Part shown: positions 1-10,203 of the stretch, piece by piece | How the letters are laid out: each line of letters starts with the position of its first letter | Numbering within the stretch: position 1 is the stretch's first letter | Notes under the pieces: model-generated | What the model saw: the letters and a program-made list of their open reading frames with translations, nothing else | Told to the model about the DNA's origin: nothing | The model's database searches: none | Origin: Modestobacter roseus | GTDB taxonomy: Bacteria; Actinomycetota; Actinomycetes; Mycobacteriales; Geodermatophilaceae | Direction: 5' to 3' | Assembly (NCBI RefSeq): GCF_007994135.1 | Contig: NZ_VLKF01000001.1 | Coordinates: 1,736,001 to 1,800,000 of the forward strand | Length of the DNA: 64,000 nt | Position numbers and translations under genes: made by a program

Positions 1-765
1 CAGCACCGACAGCACCGCCGACCCGGCGACCGTCTCCAGCCAGGTCCGCGGCACCAGGGTGTTCAACGTGGCCGCGGTCAGCCCGCCGACGACGAGGAAG
101 CCGCCGGCGTGCACCAGGTCGTGCTGCACCGCGCGGCGGAACGCGTCGCCGCGGTTCCCCGAGGGGTCCGGCGCCGGCACCCGTGGCACGCGCAGCCAGC
201 CGGGACGGGCGAACGCCGTCCACAGCCAGCCCATCAGCACCGCGACCAGCAGCGAGGCGGCGAACCGGGCACCGACCAGCTCCGGCTGACCGGGGAAGGC
301 CACGGCGGTGGCCACCAGCACCACGGGGTTGATCGCCGGCGCGGCCAGCAGGAACGCCAGCGCCGCCGCCTGTGGCACGCCGCGGCCGACCAGGCTGCCG
401 GCCACCGGCACCGAGGCGCACTCGCAACCGGGCAGCACCACCCCCGCCGCCCCGGCCACCGGCACCGCGAGCGCCGGGTGCCGCGGCAGCACCCAGGTGA
501 AGAACGACGCCGGCACCAGCGTGCTGATCGCCGCGGACAGCAGGACGCCGAGCGCCAGGAACGGCAGGGCCTGCAGGCAGACCGCCACGAAGACCGTGCT
601 CCAGGCCAGCAGCGCCGGGGAGCTCAGCAGGCCGGGGGCGGCGAAGTGGCCGACGACCGCGACCAGCACGCCGACGCCCAGCAGGTCCCCGCTGCCGGGG
701 CCCCGCCGCCGGGTGGGCCGGCCGGCGAGCAGCTCGCTGATCTCCGCCTCCCCTGCCGCGCGCAC
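1..765 (-). CDS. DUF318/YraQ-family membrane permease (C-terminal end cut by window)
   Basis: Polytopic membrane protein; the frame is open from about 765 down to the left edge, so the C-terminus lies outside the window. The diagnostic stretch PGCECASVPVAGSLV (about residues 112-126) is followed by a segment ending LLAAPAINPVV, the signature of the DUF318 permeases (YraQ/ArsP-like), some of which move arsenicals or metal species. The substrate here is unknown. The GTG at 765 is the best start but has no Shine-Dalgarno sequence. It abuts the Zur-like palindrome at 766-778 and is divergent from the DUF1490-ctpC pair, so a metal-linked role is likely by context only. Confidence 0.8.
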   Translation of the reverse strand, partial: MRAAGEAEISELLAGRPTRRRGPGSGDLLGVGVLVAVVGHFAAPGLLSSPALLAWSTVFVAVCLQALPFLALGVLLSAAISTLVPASFFTWVLPRHPALAVPVAGAAGVVLPGCECASVPVAGSLVGRGVPQAAALAFLLAAPAINPVVLVATAVAFPGQPELVGARFAASLLVAVLMGWLWTAFARPGWLRVPRVPAPDPSGNRGDAFRRAVQHDLVHAGGFLVVGGLTAATLNTLVPRTWLETVAGSAVLSVL

Positions 766-786
766 GACAACGGTTCCCGTTAGCGT
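766..786 (+). promoter_or_regulatory. Candidate Zur operator (site A) with -10 box
   Basis: GACAACGGTTCCC (766-778) is followed directly by GTTAGCGTG, whose TAGCGT (781-786) fits an actinobacterial -10. The layout, including the GTTAGCGTG tail, matches site B at 3351, and GGTTCCCGTT is shared with site C at 13051-13062. It would control the DUF1490-ctpC unit (start at 832, with a GAGGAG ribosome site just upstream) and perhaps the divergent permease. Assignment to Zur is inferred from the regulated neighbours. Confidence 0.55.
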
Positions 787-831
787 GTCCGGGTCACCCT
801 CTCACGCCCCACCGTCCCGAGGAGCCCGTCC

Positions 832-1143
832 GTGGCCGAGTCGTCGAAGAACCGCACCGCGGGCGCCGCCCGCCTGCTCCGCAAGGCCGGGGGCACGGTG
901 CTCACCGGCGTGGTCGGCGTCGTCGTCGTCCGTGCCGCCGAGCGCGGGGAGGCCGGCAGCCTGCCGCGCCGGCTGGCGGTCGGGGCGACCAAGCTGGGCA
1001 TCCGCGGCGCACGCCGGGCCGAGGTGGGCGTGGAGAAGGCCCGGCTGGCCGCCGGTGACGTGCGGGCCCAGGCCTACGCCGACCTCGGCGAGCAGGTGCC
1101 GCCGCCGGCCGACCGCTCCGGCGGTCACGACCACCAGCACTGA
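832..1143 (+). CDS. DUF1490 (PacL/Rv3269-like) small metal-pump partner
   Basis: A 103-residue protein with a short hydrophobic segment (residues about 20-33, VLTGVVGVVVVRAA) and a C-terminal GGHDHQH. This matches DUF1490 proteins, encoded just upstream of CtpC in mycobacteria (Rv3269/PacL1), where a membrane segment and an acidic/His metal-binding tail are thought to stabilise or load the P-type ATPase. The stop lies 2 nt before the next start, so translation is probably coupled. The GTG start at 832 has GAGGAG 7 nt upstream. The GHDHQH tail is a plausible Zn/Mn-binding end. Confidence 0.82.
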   Translation: MAESSKNRTAGAARLLRKAGGTVLTGVVGVVVVRAAERGEAGSLPRRLAVGATKLGIRGARRAEVGVEKARLAAGDVRAQAYADLGEQVPPPADRSGGHDHQH

Positions 1144-1145
1144 TC

Positions 1146-3368
1146 GTGGCGACGGCGGCCGGCGACGTCCGGTTGGTCAGTGACGCCGGCGGCCGGCTGC
1201 GGCTCGCCGTCCCCGCGCTGACCGGCGCGCCCGCGCGTGCGGTGGCGCTGGAGGACCTGCTGGACGCCGCCCCCGGCGTGCGCACCGCGCACGCCTACCC
1301 GGTGACCGGGCACGTGCTGGTCTGGCTGCACCCCGATGCGGGCGCCGACGCACGGACCGAGGTGCTGCGGATGGCCGGCTCGGCGGTGGCCCTGCCGGCG
1401 ACCGCCGAGGTGGCACGGGCGCCCCGGTCGGCCGACGTCGCGAACGGCGAGCTGGTCCGGATCGCCGTCGGCGGCGTGGCCCTCGCGGCGCTGGGCATCC
1501 GCCGGTACGGCCTCGGCCGCCCGCCGGTGCTCACCGGCCGCAGCCGGCTGGTCGCCACCGCGCTGACGATCTTCACCGGCTACCCCTTCGTCAAGGGCGC
1601 GGCCGGTGCGCTGGCCGGCAAGCGCAGCGCGGGCACCGACGCGCTGGTCACCGCGGCCACCATCGCCAGCCTGCTGCTGCGCGAGAACGTGGTCGCGCTG
1701 ACCGTGCTGTGGCTGCTCAACATCGGCGAGTGGCTGCAGTCGGTGACCCTGCGGCGCACGCGCCGGGCGATCTCAGCGCTGCTGGCCGGCACCGAGACCA
1801 CCGCCTGGGTGATCGTGCCCGGCGGGGCCGGCGAGGTCGACGTCGAGCGGCAGGTCGACCTGGCCCGGCTGCGGGTCGGTGACCTGGTGGTGGTGCACGA
1901 CCAGGCGACGCTGCCGGTGGACGGCGTGGTCGTCGAGGGCACCGGCGTGGTCGACCAGGCCGCGATCACCGGGGAGCCGCTGCCGGTCCAGGTCACGCCC
2001 GGGGCGACGGTGCACGCCGGGTCGGTGAACGTCCGCGGCCGGCTGGTGGTGCGGGCCTCGGCGACCGGGTCGGACACCGCGATCGGGCGGATCATCGCCC
2101 GGGTCGAGCAGGCCACCGACGACCGGGCGCCGATCCAGACGGTGGGCGAGAACTTCTCCCGCCGGTTCGTGCCCGCCTCGTTCGCGCTGGCCGGGCTCAC
2201 CTGGCTGGTCACCCGGGACGTGCGCCGGGCGATGACCATGCTGCTCATCGCCTGCCCGTGTGCCGTCGGGCTGGCCACGCCGACCGCGGTCAGCGCCGCG
2301 ATCGGCAACGGTGCCTCCCGCGGGCTGCTGATCAAGGGCGGCGCGCACCTCGAGGCCGCCGGCCGGGTGGACGCCGTCGTCTTCGACAAGACCGGCACGC
2401 TGACCGTCGGCCGCCCGGTGGTCACCAACGTCGTCTCCTTCTCCGACGACTGGACCCCCGAGCAGGTGCTCGGCTACGCCGCCAGCTCCGAGGTGCACTC
2501 CCGGCACCCGCTGGCCCAGGCGGTGATCCGCTCGACCGAGGAGCGGCACGTCTTCATCCCGCCGCACGAGGAGTGCGAGGTGCTGCTCGGGCTGGGCATG
2601 CGCACCCAGGCCGACGGACGGGTGCTGCTGCTGGGCAGCGAGCCGCTGATGGCCAGCGAGGGCGTGGCCGTCGGCGACGACGCCCAGGGCTGGCTCGACC
2701 GGTTGCGCGCTGCGGCGGAGACCCCGCTGCTGCTGGCCGTCGACGGCGAGCTGGTGGGCCTGGTCAGCCTGCGCGACGAGGTGCGGCCGGAGTCCCGCGA
2801 GGTGCTGGAGACGCTGCGGGCCACCGGGGTACGGCGGATCGTGATGCTCACCGGTGACCACGAGAGCACCGCAGCCGCGGTCGCCGCCGAGCTCGGCGTG
2901 ACCGAGTGGCGGGCCGAGGTGCTGCCCGAGGACAAGCAGGACGTGGTCGCCGCGCTGCAGGCCGAGGGCCACACGGTGGCGATGGTCGGCGACGGCACCA
3001 ACGACGCGCCGGCGCTCGCCGCGGCCGACATCGGCATCGCGATGGGCGTCTCCGGCACCGACGTCGCGGTGGAGACCGCCGACGTCGCGCTCGTCGGCGA
3101 CGACCTCCGGCACCTGCTCGACCTGCGCGAGCTGGGCGGGCGGACGCTGGGCGTGGTGCGGCAGAACTACGGCATGTCGATCGCGGTGAACGGGATCGGG
3201 CTCGCGGTCGCCGGTGGCGGCGCCCTGTCCCCCGTGCTGGCCGCCGTGCTGCACAACGCCTCGTCGGTCGCGGTGGCGGTCAACTCCGCGCGCCTGGTCC
3301 GGCACGGTGGCAGTCGGCCGCCTGTCGACCTGACGACTCGAGGTCGTTTTGACAATGATTGTCGTTAG
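1146..3368 (+). CDS. ctpC: CtpC-like heavy-metal P1B-type ATPase
   Basis: A 740-residue metal-transporting P-type ATPase. It has an intramembrane CPC motif (C370-P-C372), the phosphorylated aspartate in DKTGTLT (D414) and the hinge GDGTNDAP (from G615). There is no N-terminal CxxC metal-binding domain. Order and partner gene match mycobacterial CtpC, variously described as a Zn or Mn exporter or as supplying metal to exported proteins. The GTG start at 1146 follows the DUF1490 stop by 2 nt. Its last codons contain the Zur-like site B, so the znuABC promoter lies inside this gene. Substrate cannot be read from sequence alone. Confidence 0.9.
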   Translation: MATAAGDVRLVSDAGGRLRLAVPALTGAPARAVALEDLLDAAPGVRTAHAYPVTGHVLVWLHPDAGADARTEVLRMAGSAVALPATAEVARAPRSADVANGELVRIAVGGVALAALGIRRYGLGRPPVLTGRSRLVATALTIFTGYPFVKGAAGALAGKRSAGTDALVTAATIASLLLRENVVALTVLWLLNIGEWLQSVTLRRTRRAISALLAGTETTAWVIVPGGAGEVDVERQVDLARLRVGDLVVVHDQATLPVDGVVVEGTGVVDQAAITGEPLPVQVTPGATVHAGSVNVRGRLVVRASATGSDTAIGRIIARVEQATDDRAPIQTVGENFSRRFVPASFALAGLTWLVTRDVRRAMTMLLIACPCAVGLATPTAVSAAIGNGASRGLLIKGGAHLEAAGRVDAVVFDKTGTLTVGRPVVTNVVSFSDDWTPEQVLGYAASSEVHSRHPLAQAVIRSTEERHVFIPPHEECEVLLGLGMRTQADGRVLLLGSEPLMASEGVAVGDDAQGWLDRLRAAAETPLLLAVDGELVGLVSLRDEVRPESREVLETLRATGVRRIVMLTGDHESTAAAVAAELGVTEWRAEVLPEDKQDVVAALQAEGHTVAMVGDGTNDAPALAAADIGIAMGVSGTDVAVETADVALVGDDLRHLLDLRELGGRTLGVVRQNYGMSIAVNGIGLAVAGGGALSPVLAAVLHNASSVAVAVNSARLVRHGGSRPPVDLTTRGRFDNDCR

Positions 3369-3371
3369 CGT
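3351..3371 (+). promoter_or_regulatory. Candidate Zur operator (site B) and znuABC promoter
   Basis: GACAATGATTGTC (3351-3363) is a perfect 5+3+5 palindrome close to known actinobacterial Zur boxes. It is followed by GTTAGCGTG with a TAGCGT -10 (3366-3371) that overlaps the ctpC stop codon. The znuA ATG is only 12 nt beyond the -10, so the transcript would be leaderless or nearly so. A repressor here would cover the -10. Confidence 0.7.
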
Positions 3372-3383
3372 GACGATCGGGGC

Positions 3384-4400
3384 ATGCCCAGTCCCCGCCG
3401 CCGCTCCCCCGCTCTCGCCCTGACGCTCGTCGCCGGGCTCCTGCTGGCCGGGTGCGGTGCACCGGCGGCGGCCGGCGGGGAGGCCGACGCCGAGCTGACG
3501 GTCGTCGCCGGCTTCTACCCGCTGGCCTGGCTGAGCCAGCAGGTGGCCGGCGACCTGGCCGAGGTCACCTCCCTCACGCCGGACGGCGCCGAGCCGCACG
3601 AGTACGAGCTCACCCCCCGCGACGTCGCCGCCACCGCCGAGGCCGACGTCGTCGTCCACCTGCCGACCGTGCAGCCCGCCGTGGACGCCGCCGTCGCGCA
3701 GCAGGCCGCCGACCGTGCCTTCGACGCCGGCGCGCCGGCCGACCTGTCGCTCACCTACGAGGAACACGAGCACGGGCACGAGGGCGAGGGACACGAGGGC
3801 GAGGGGCACGAGGGCGAGGGGCACGAGGGCGAGGAGCACGAGGGCGAGGAGCACGGGGGCGAGGAGCACCGGGAGCCGGTCACCGACCCGCACTTCTGGC
3901 ACGACCCGATGCGGATGGCCGACGTCGGCGACGCGCTCGCCGAGCACCTGGGCTCGATCGACGAGCCCAACGCCGACCGGTACACGGCCAACGCCGCAGA
4001 CCTGCGGGCCGAACTGGCGGAGCTGGACGGCGAGTTCCGGGCCGGCCTGGCCGACTGCGCCACCCGGGACCTGGTGACCAGCCACTCCGCCTTCGGCTAC
4101 CTGGCCGACGCCTACGACCTCGAGCAGTTCGGCATCAGCGGGCTGGCGCCCGACGCGGAGCCCTCCACCGACGCGCTGACCGAGGCGACCGAGTTCGTCC
4201 GGGAGCACGGCGTGGCGACGATCTACGTCGAGACGCTGGTCGACCCGGCCGTCGCCGAGACCGTCGCACGGGAGACCGGAGCGCAGACCCGCCAGCTGGA
4301 CCCGATCGAGGGGCTCACCGACTCGTCCCAGGGCAAGGACTACCTGGGGATCATGCGGGCCAACCTGGCCAGCCTCCGCGCGGGCCAGCCGTGCTCCTGA
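3384..4400 (+). CDS. znuA: Zinc ABC transporter substrate-binding lipoprotein
   Basis: A 338-residue cluster-9 (ZnuA/TroA) binding protein. The signal peptide ends in lipobox LAGC, with lipidated C24. Likely metal ligands are H72 (EPHEYEL), H170 (HFWHDP) and H234 (SHSAFGY), spaced as in ZnuA. Between the first two lies a low-complexity loop of repeated EGHEG units (about residues 131-163), typical of zinc-specific members. It is first in znuABC and sits just behind site B. The ATG at 3384 gives the complete signal peptide. Zinc is favoured over manganese because of the His-rich loop and the Zur-type context. Confidence 0.92.
   Translation: MPSPRRRSPALALTLVAGLLLAGCGAPAAAGGEADAELTVVAGFYPLAWLSQQVAGDLAEVTSLTPDGAEPHEYELTPRDVAATAEADVVVHLPTVQPAVDAAVAQQAADRAFDAGAPADLSLTYEEHEHGHEGEGHEGEGHEGEGHEGEEHEGEEHGGEEHREPVTDPHFWHDPMRMADVGDALAEHLGSIDEPNADRYTANAADLRAELAELDGEFRAGLADCATRDLVTSHSAFGYLADAYDLEQFGISGLAPDAEPSTDALTEATEFVREHGVATIYVETLVDPAVAETVARETGAQTRQLDPIEGLTDSSQGKDYLGIMRANLASLRAGQPCS
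3775..3870 (+). repeat. 15-bp tandem repeat encoding the His/Glu loop of ZnuA
   Basis: About six imperfect copies of a 15-bp unit (GAGGGCGAGGGGCAC type) lie in frame and encode GHEGE/EHEGE pentapeptides. The near-identity of the copies implies recent expansion, so copy number may vary between strains. Confidence 0.85.
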
Positions 4401-5101
4401 GCGCCCGCGCCGCCGCCCCGGCCGGGCTCCGCTCGCCCGCGTCGGACGCCGTCCTGTCGGTGCGCGGCGGTGCGTTCGGCCACGGCCGGAGACCGGTGCT
4501 GACCGGCGTCGACCTGACCGTCACGCCCGGGGAGGTGGTCGCCGTCCGCGGCCCCAACGGGTCGGGCAAGTCGACGCTGGTCCGCGGCCTGCTGGGCCTG
4601 TGCGAGGTGCACGCCGGCGAGGTGCGGCTGTTCGACCGGCCGCGCGACCGGTTCCACCACTGGCACCGGGTCGGCTACGTGCCGCAGCGGCACACGGTGG
4701 CCGGCGGGGTGCCGGTGACCGTGCGGGAGCTGGTCTCCACCGGGCGGCTGAACCGGCTGCGCCCGTGGCAGCGCTTCGGCGAGGCCGACCGGTGCGCGGT
4801 CGACTGCGCCCTGGAGGGCACCGCGCTCGCCGGGTTCGACCACCGGCCGCTCGCCGAGCTCTCCGGCGGCCAACAGCGCCGGGCGCTGGTGGCCCGGGCG
4901 CTGGCCGGTGACCCGGAGCTGCTGCTGCTCGACGAGCCGACCGCCGGCGTCGACGCGGACAGCCAGCGGGTGCTCGCCGCCACCCTCGCCGGGCTGGCCG
5001 GGACCGGCGCCGCCGTCGTCGTGGTGCTGCACGAGCTGGGCCCGCTGGCCGACGTCGTCACCCGGGTGGTCACGCTCCCGGCCGGGGCCGGGCCGTGCTG
5101 A
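4391..5101 (+). CDS. znuC: Zinc ABC transporter ATP-binding protein
   Basis: A 236-residue ABC ATPase with Walker A GPNGSGKST, signature LSGGQQRR, Walker B LLLLDEPTAGVD and a switch histidine in VVVLHELGP. The frame is open further upstream, but the GTG at 4391 places the N-terminus at the usual family position and overlaps the znuA stop by 10 bp. It overlaps znuB by 7 bp. It powers zinc import through ZnuB and is expressed with znuA from the Zur-like promoter. Confidence 0.9.
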   Translation: MLLSARAAAPAGLRSPASDAVLSVRGGAFGHGRRPVLTGVDLTVTPGEVVAVRGPNGSGKSTLVRGLLGLCEVHAGEVRLFDRPRDRFHHWHRVGYVPQRHTVAGGVPVTVRELVSTGRLNRLRPWQRFGEADRCAVDCALEGTALAGFDHRPLAELSGGQQRRALVARALAGDPELLLLDEPTAGVDADSQRVLAATLAGLAGTGAAVVVVLHELGPLADVVTRVVTLPAGAGPC

Positions 5102-5961
5102 GCTACGAGTTCATGCGGCTGGCGCTGGCGGCCGCCGTCCTGGTCGGCCTGACGGCGCCCACGGTGGGGGTCTACCTGGTGCAGCGCCGGCTGTCGCTGA
5201 TCGGCGACGGCCTGGGGCACGTCGCCCTGCTCGGGGTGGCGGTCGGCCTGGTCACCCGGTCGGCGCCGGTGCTCACCGCGCTGCTGGCCACCGTGGCCGG
5301 CGCGGTGGTGGTCGAGGTGCTGCGCGCCCGGCGGTCGGCGAGCGCCGACGTCGCGCTGGCGGTCATGTTCTACGGCGGCATCGCCGGGGGCGTCGTCGTG
5401 GTCACCCGCGCGCCGGCGGGCACGCCGACCAGCCTGGACGGCTACCTCTTCGGCGCTCTCACCACCACCACCCGCACCGACCTGGTGGTGTTCACCGTGC
5501 TGGCCGCCGTCGTCCTCGGGGTGACGATCGGGCTGGGCCGGTCGCTGTTCGCCGTCGCCCTCGACGAGGAGCACGCCCGGGCCAGCGGCCTGCCGGTGCT
5601 CCCGCTGAACCTGCTGCTGGCCGTGGTCACCGCCGCCACCGTCACGCTGTCGATGCGGGTGCTCGGGCTGCTGCTGATCAGCGGGCTGATGGTGCTGCCC
5701 GCCGGCTGCGCCCAGCTGGTCGCCCGCAGCTTCCGGTCCAGCCTGGTCGTCTCGGTGCTGATCGGCGTCTCCGTCGCGGTGAGCGGCACGGTCGTCTCCT
5801 GGTACGCCGACACGCCCTCCGGCGGCACCGTCGTGCTGATGGCGGTGGCCGCCTACGCCGTCCTCAGCATCGGGCGGATCGCCCGCCGCCGTCCCCCGGC
5901 GCGCCCGGAGCCCCGCACCCCCGCACCCCCGGCGGCCGTGCCGGTGGGACCGGGCGGCTGA
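5095..5961 (+). CDS. znuB: Zinc ABC transporter permease
   Basis: A 288-residue, strongly hydrophobic ABC-3 family permease with about eight membrane segments. It contains the family region RRLSLIGDGLGHVALLGVA near the N-terminus and LMVLPAGCAQLVARSF about two-thirds along. The GTG at 5095 overlaps the znuC stop. It ends in a strong hairpin terminator shared with the convergent methyltransferase gene. The Pro/Arg-rich tail (about residues 264-288) is cytoplasmic low-complexity sequence. Confidence 0.9.
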   Translation: MLSYEFMRLALAAAVLVGLTAPTVGVYLVQRRLSLIGDGLGHVALLGVAVGLVTRSAPVLTALLATVAGAVVVEVLRARRSASADVALAVMFYGGIAGGVVVVTRAPAGTPTSLDGYLFGALTTTTRTDLVVFTVLAAVVLGVTIGLGRSLFAVALDEEHARASGLPVLPLNLLLAVVTAATVTLSMRVLGLLLISGLMVLPAGCAQLVARSFRSSLVVSVLIGVSVAVSGTVVSWYADTPSGGTVVLMAVAAYAVLSIGRIARRRPPARPEPRTPAPPAAVPVGPGG

Positions 5962-6000
5962 CGCCTGTTCCGCCGACCCGACCGGCCGGCGGAACAGGCG
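5962..6000. terminator. Hairpin terminator between convergent genes
   Basis: CGCCTGTTCCGCCG (5962-5975) pairs perfectly with CGGCGGAACAGGCG (5987-6000): a 14-bp stem with an 11-nt loop. There is no T tract, which is usual in GC-rich actinomycetes. It starts right after the znuB stop and lies 12 bp from the end of the minus-strand operon, so it can act on both. Confidence 0.8.
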
Positions 6001-6011
6001 CGCGCGGAGGC

Positions 6012-6811
6012 TCAGCGGACGGCGAGCAGCACCCGGTCGTCGTGGTCCTGCCAGACCGTGCCGATCTCGCTGAAGCCGGCCTCGGCGAGCGCTGCCTCGT
6101 GCATCCGCAGGCTGGTCAGCCGGGTCCCGGGCTCGTGGTCCTCGGGCCCGCGCTCGGCGGCGTTGCGGCGCTCCCGCTCCGCGACCGCGCCGGCCAGCTC
6201 GGGCGCGGCCAGTGCGGCGGACCACCAGGCGTCCCAGTCCGGCACGCCGTCGGCGCCGAACGCCTGCTCCGCCCGGCGCCGCTCGGCCGCCTCGGAGAGC
6301 CGGGTCAGCGCGGGCTGCCCGAGGCCGTGGGCCATGTTGTCGGCGTTGGCCAGCACCCCGCCGGCCGGCAGCAGCGCGGCGACCCGCCGGTAGGTGGCGG
6401 CCAGCTGCGCGGCGGACAGCCAGTGCAGCGCGGTGGAGCTGACCACGGCGTCCACCTGGGTGACCGGCAGGCGCTGCGGCCAGCCCGGGTCGCGCAGGTC
6501 GGCGTCGACCCAGCGCAGCCGCCCGTCGGCGTCGCCGAGGGCGCCGGCCCCGACGGCGACCAGGACCGGGTCCATGTCGACGGCGACGACGGAGGCGGCC
6601 GGGAACCGCTCGAGCACCCGGGCGCCGAACGAGCCCGGCCCGCAGGCCAGGTCGAGCACGGTGCCGCCGGCGGCGAGCCGGTCGCCGACCAGCTCGTCGA
6701 GCGCGTCCAGCGCGGCGGTGAACCGCTCCTCGCGGTGGCGCAGGTAGCCGCTCTGCTGGCGGTCCCAGTCGTGCAGCAGCCGGCGCCAGTCGGTGGTGGT
6801 GAGCTGGTCGG

Positions 6812-6815
<4 letters not shown>
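6012..6815 (-). CDS. Class I SAM-dependent methyltransferase
   Basis: A 267-residue protein with the SAM-binding glycine motif VLDLACGPGSFG (about residues 53-64), acidic loop VVAVDMD and motif SSTALHWL, as in small-molecule methyltransferases of the UbiE/trans-aconitate type. The GTG start overlaps the stop of the upstream ABC transporter gene by 4 bp (GTGA), so it is the translationally coupled last gene of that operon. The acceptor is unknown. Membership of a peptide/nickel-type uptake operon suggests action on the imported compound or a related metabolite, which is inference. Confidence 0.75.
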
Positions 6816-9240
<2,425 letters not shown>

Positions 9241-9244
<4 letters not shown>

Positions 9245-10203
9245 GACCGCACCCCCGCCCGGGCGTCGACGACGGCGGCCAGCGACCCCGCCAGCCCGCG
9301 GGCGGAGACCGCACCGACGGCGACGAGCAGCACGGCCGCCTGCAGCGGGTACCAGTCGCGGAACTGCAGCGCCCGCACCAGGTAGTCCCCGATCCCCGGC
9401 CAGCCGAAGGCGGTCTCCGCGACCACGGTGGCGGCCAGCGCGCTGCCCACCACGTCCCCGACCACCACCAGCAGCGGCGCGGCCGCGTTGGGCAGCGCGG
9501 TGGCCAGCAGCACCCGGACCGGCGACGTCCCGCGCGCCCGGGCGGTGGTCACGAACGGCTCGCGCAGCGTGCTGCGCAGCCGCGCCTCGGTGACCTGGGC
9601 GAGCACCGCGGCCAGCGGCAGGCCGATCACCGCGGCGGGCAGCACCAGCGACGGCCAGCCGGCGATCCCCTGGGTCGGCAGCAGCCGCCACTGCAGGGCG
9701 AACAGCAGCACGCCGAGCTGGGCGAGGGCGAAGGCGGGCACCGACAGCAGCCCGAGGGAGCCCAGCCGGATCGGCAGCCGGACCACCCGTCGCCGGGTGC
9801 CCGCCGCCAGCACCCCGGCGCCCAGCCCGAGCACGACGGCGACGACCGCGCCCGCGGTGGCCAGGGTGATCGTCGGCCCGAGCCGGGTGGCGACCTCCCC
9901 CGCGACGTCCCGGCCGGTGCGGGCCGAGGCGCCCAGGTCACCGGTGAGCAGGCCGGTGAGCCCGTGCAGGTAGCGGACCGGCGCCGGCAGGTCCAGGCCC
10001 AGCTCGGCCCGCACCCGCGCCACCGTCCCGGCGGTGACCGTGCCCTCGCGGGCGAGCACGATGGCGGTCGCGGCGTCCCCGGCGGCCACCGTCAGCAGGC
10101 CGAAGGTCAGCAGCGACACCACGAGCAGGACGGCGACGCCCTCACCGGCGCGGCGGCCGGCCGACCGGCCGGCCGCCGCGACCCAGGAGCGCCCCACCGG
10201 CAT
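9241..10203 (-). CDS. Peptide/nickel-type ABC transporter permease (DppB-like)
   Basis: A 320-residue inner-membrane permease of the DppB/NikB family. It has an N-terminal helix with VVSLLTFGLL, the periplasmic insertion RAELGLDLPAPVRYLHGL, and the coupling region around TTARARGTSPVRVL followed by VVAETAFGWPGIGDYL. The ATG at 10203 shares one base with the stop of the binding-protein gene; longer upstream frames run into that gene and are rejected. It pairs with the fused permease-ATPase downstream. Confidence 0.87.

Noticed and set aside
9245..9691. N-terminal extension of the permease-ATPase fusion
   Set aside because: The extra part is an Arg/Ala-rich shadow of the DppB gene in another frame; the GTG at 9244 overlaps the dppB stop as expected.
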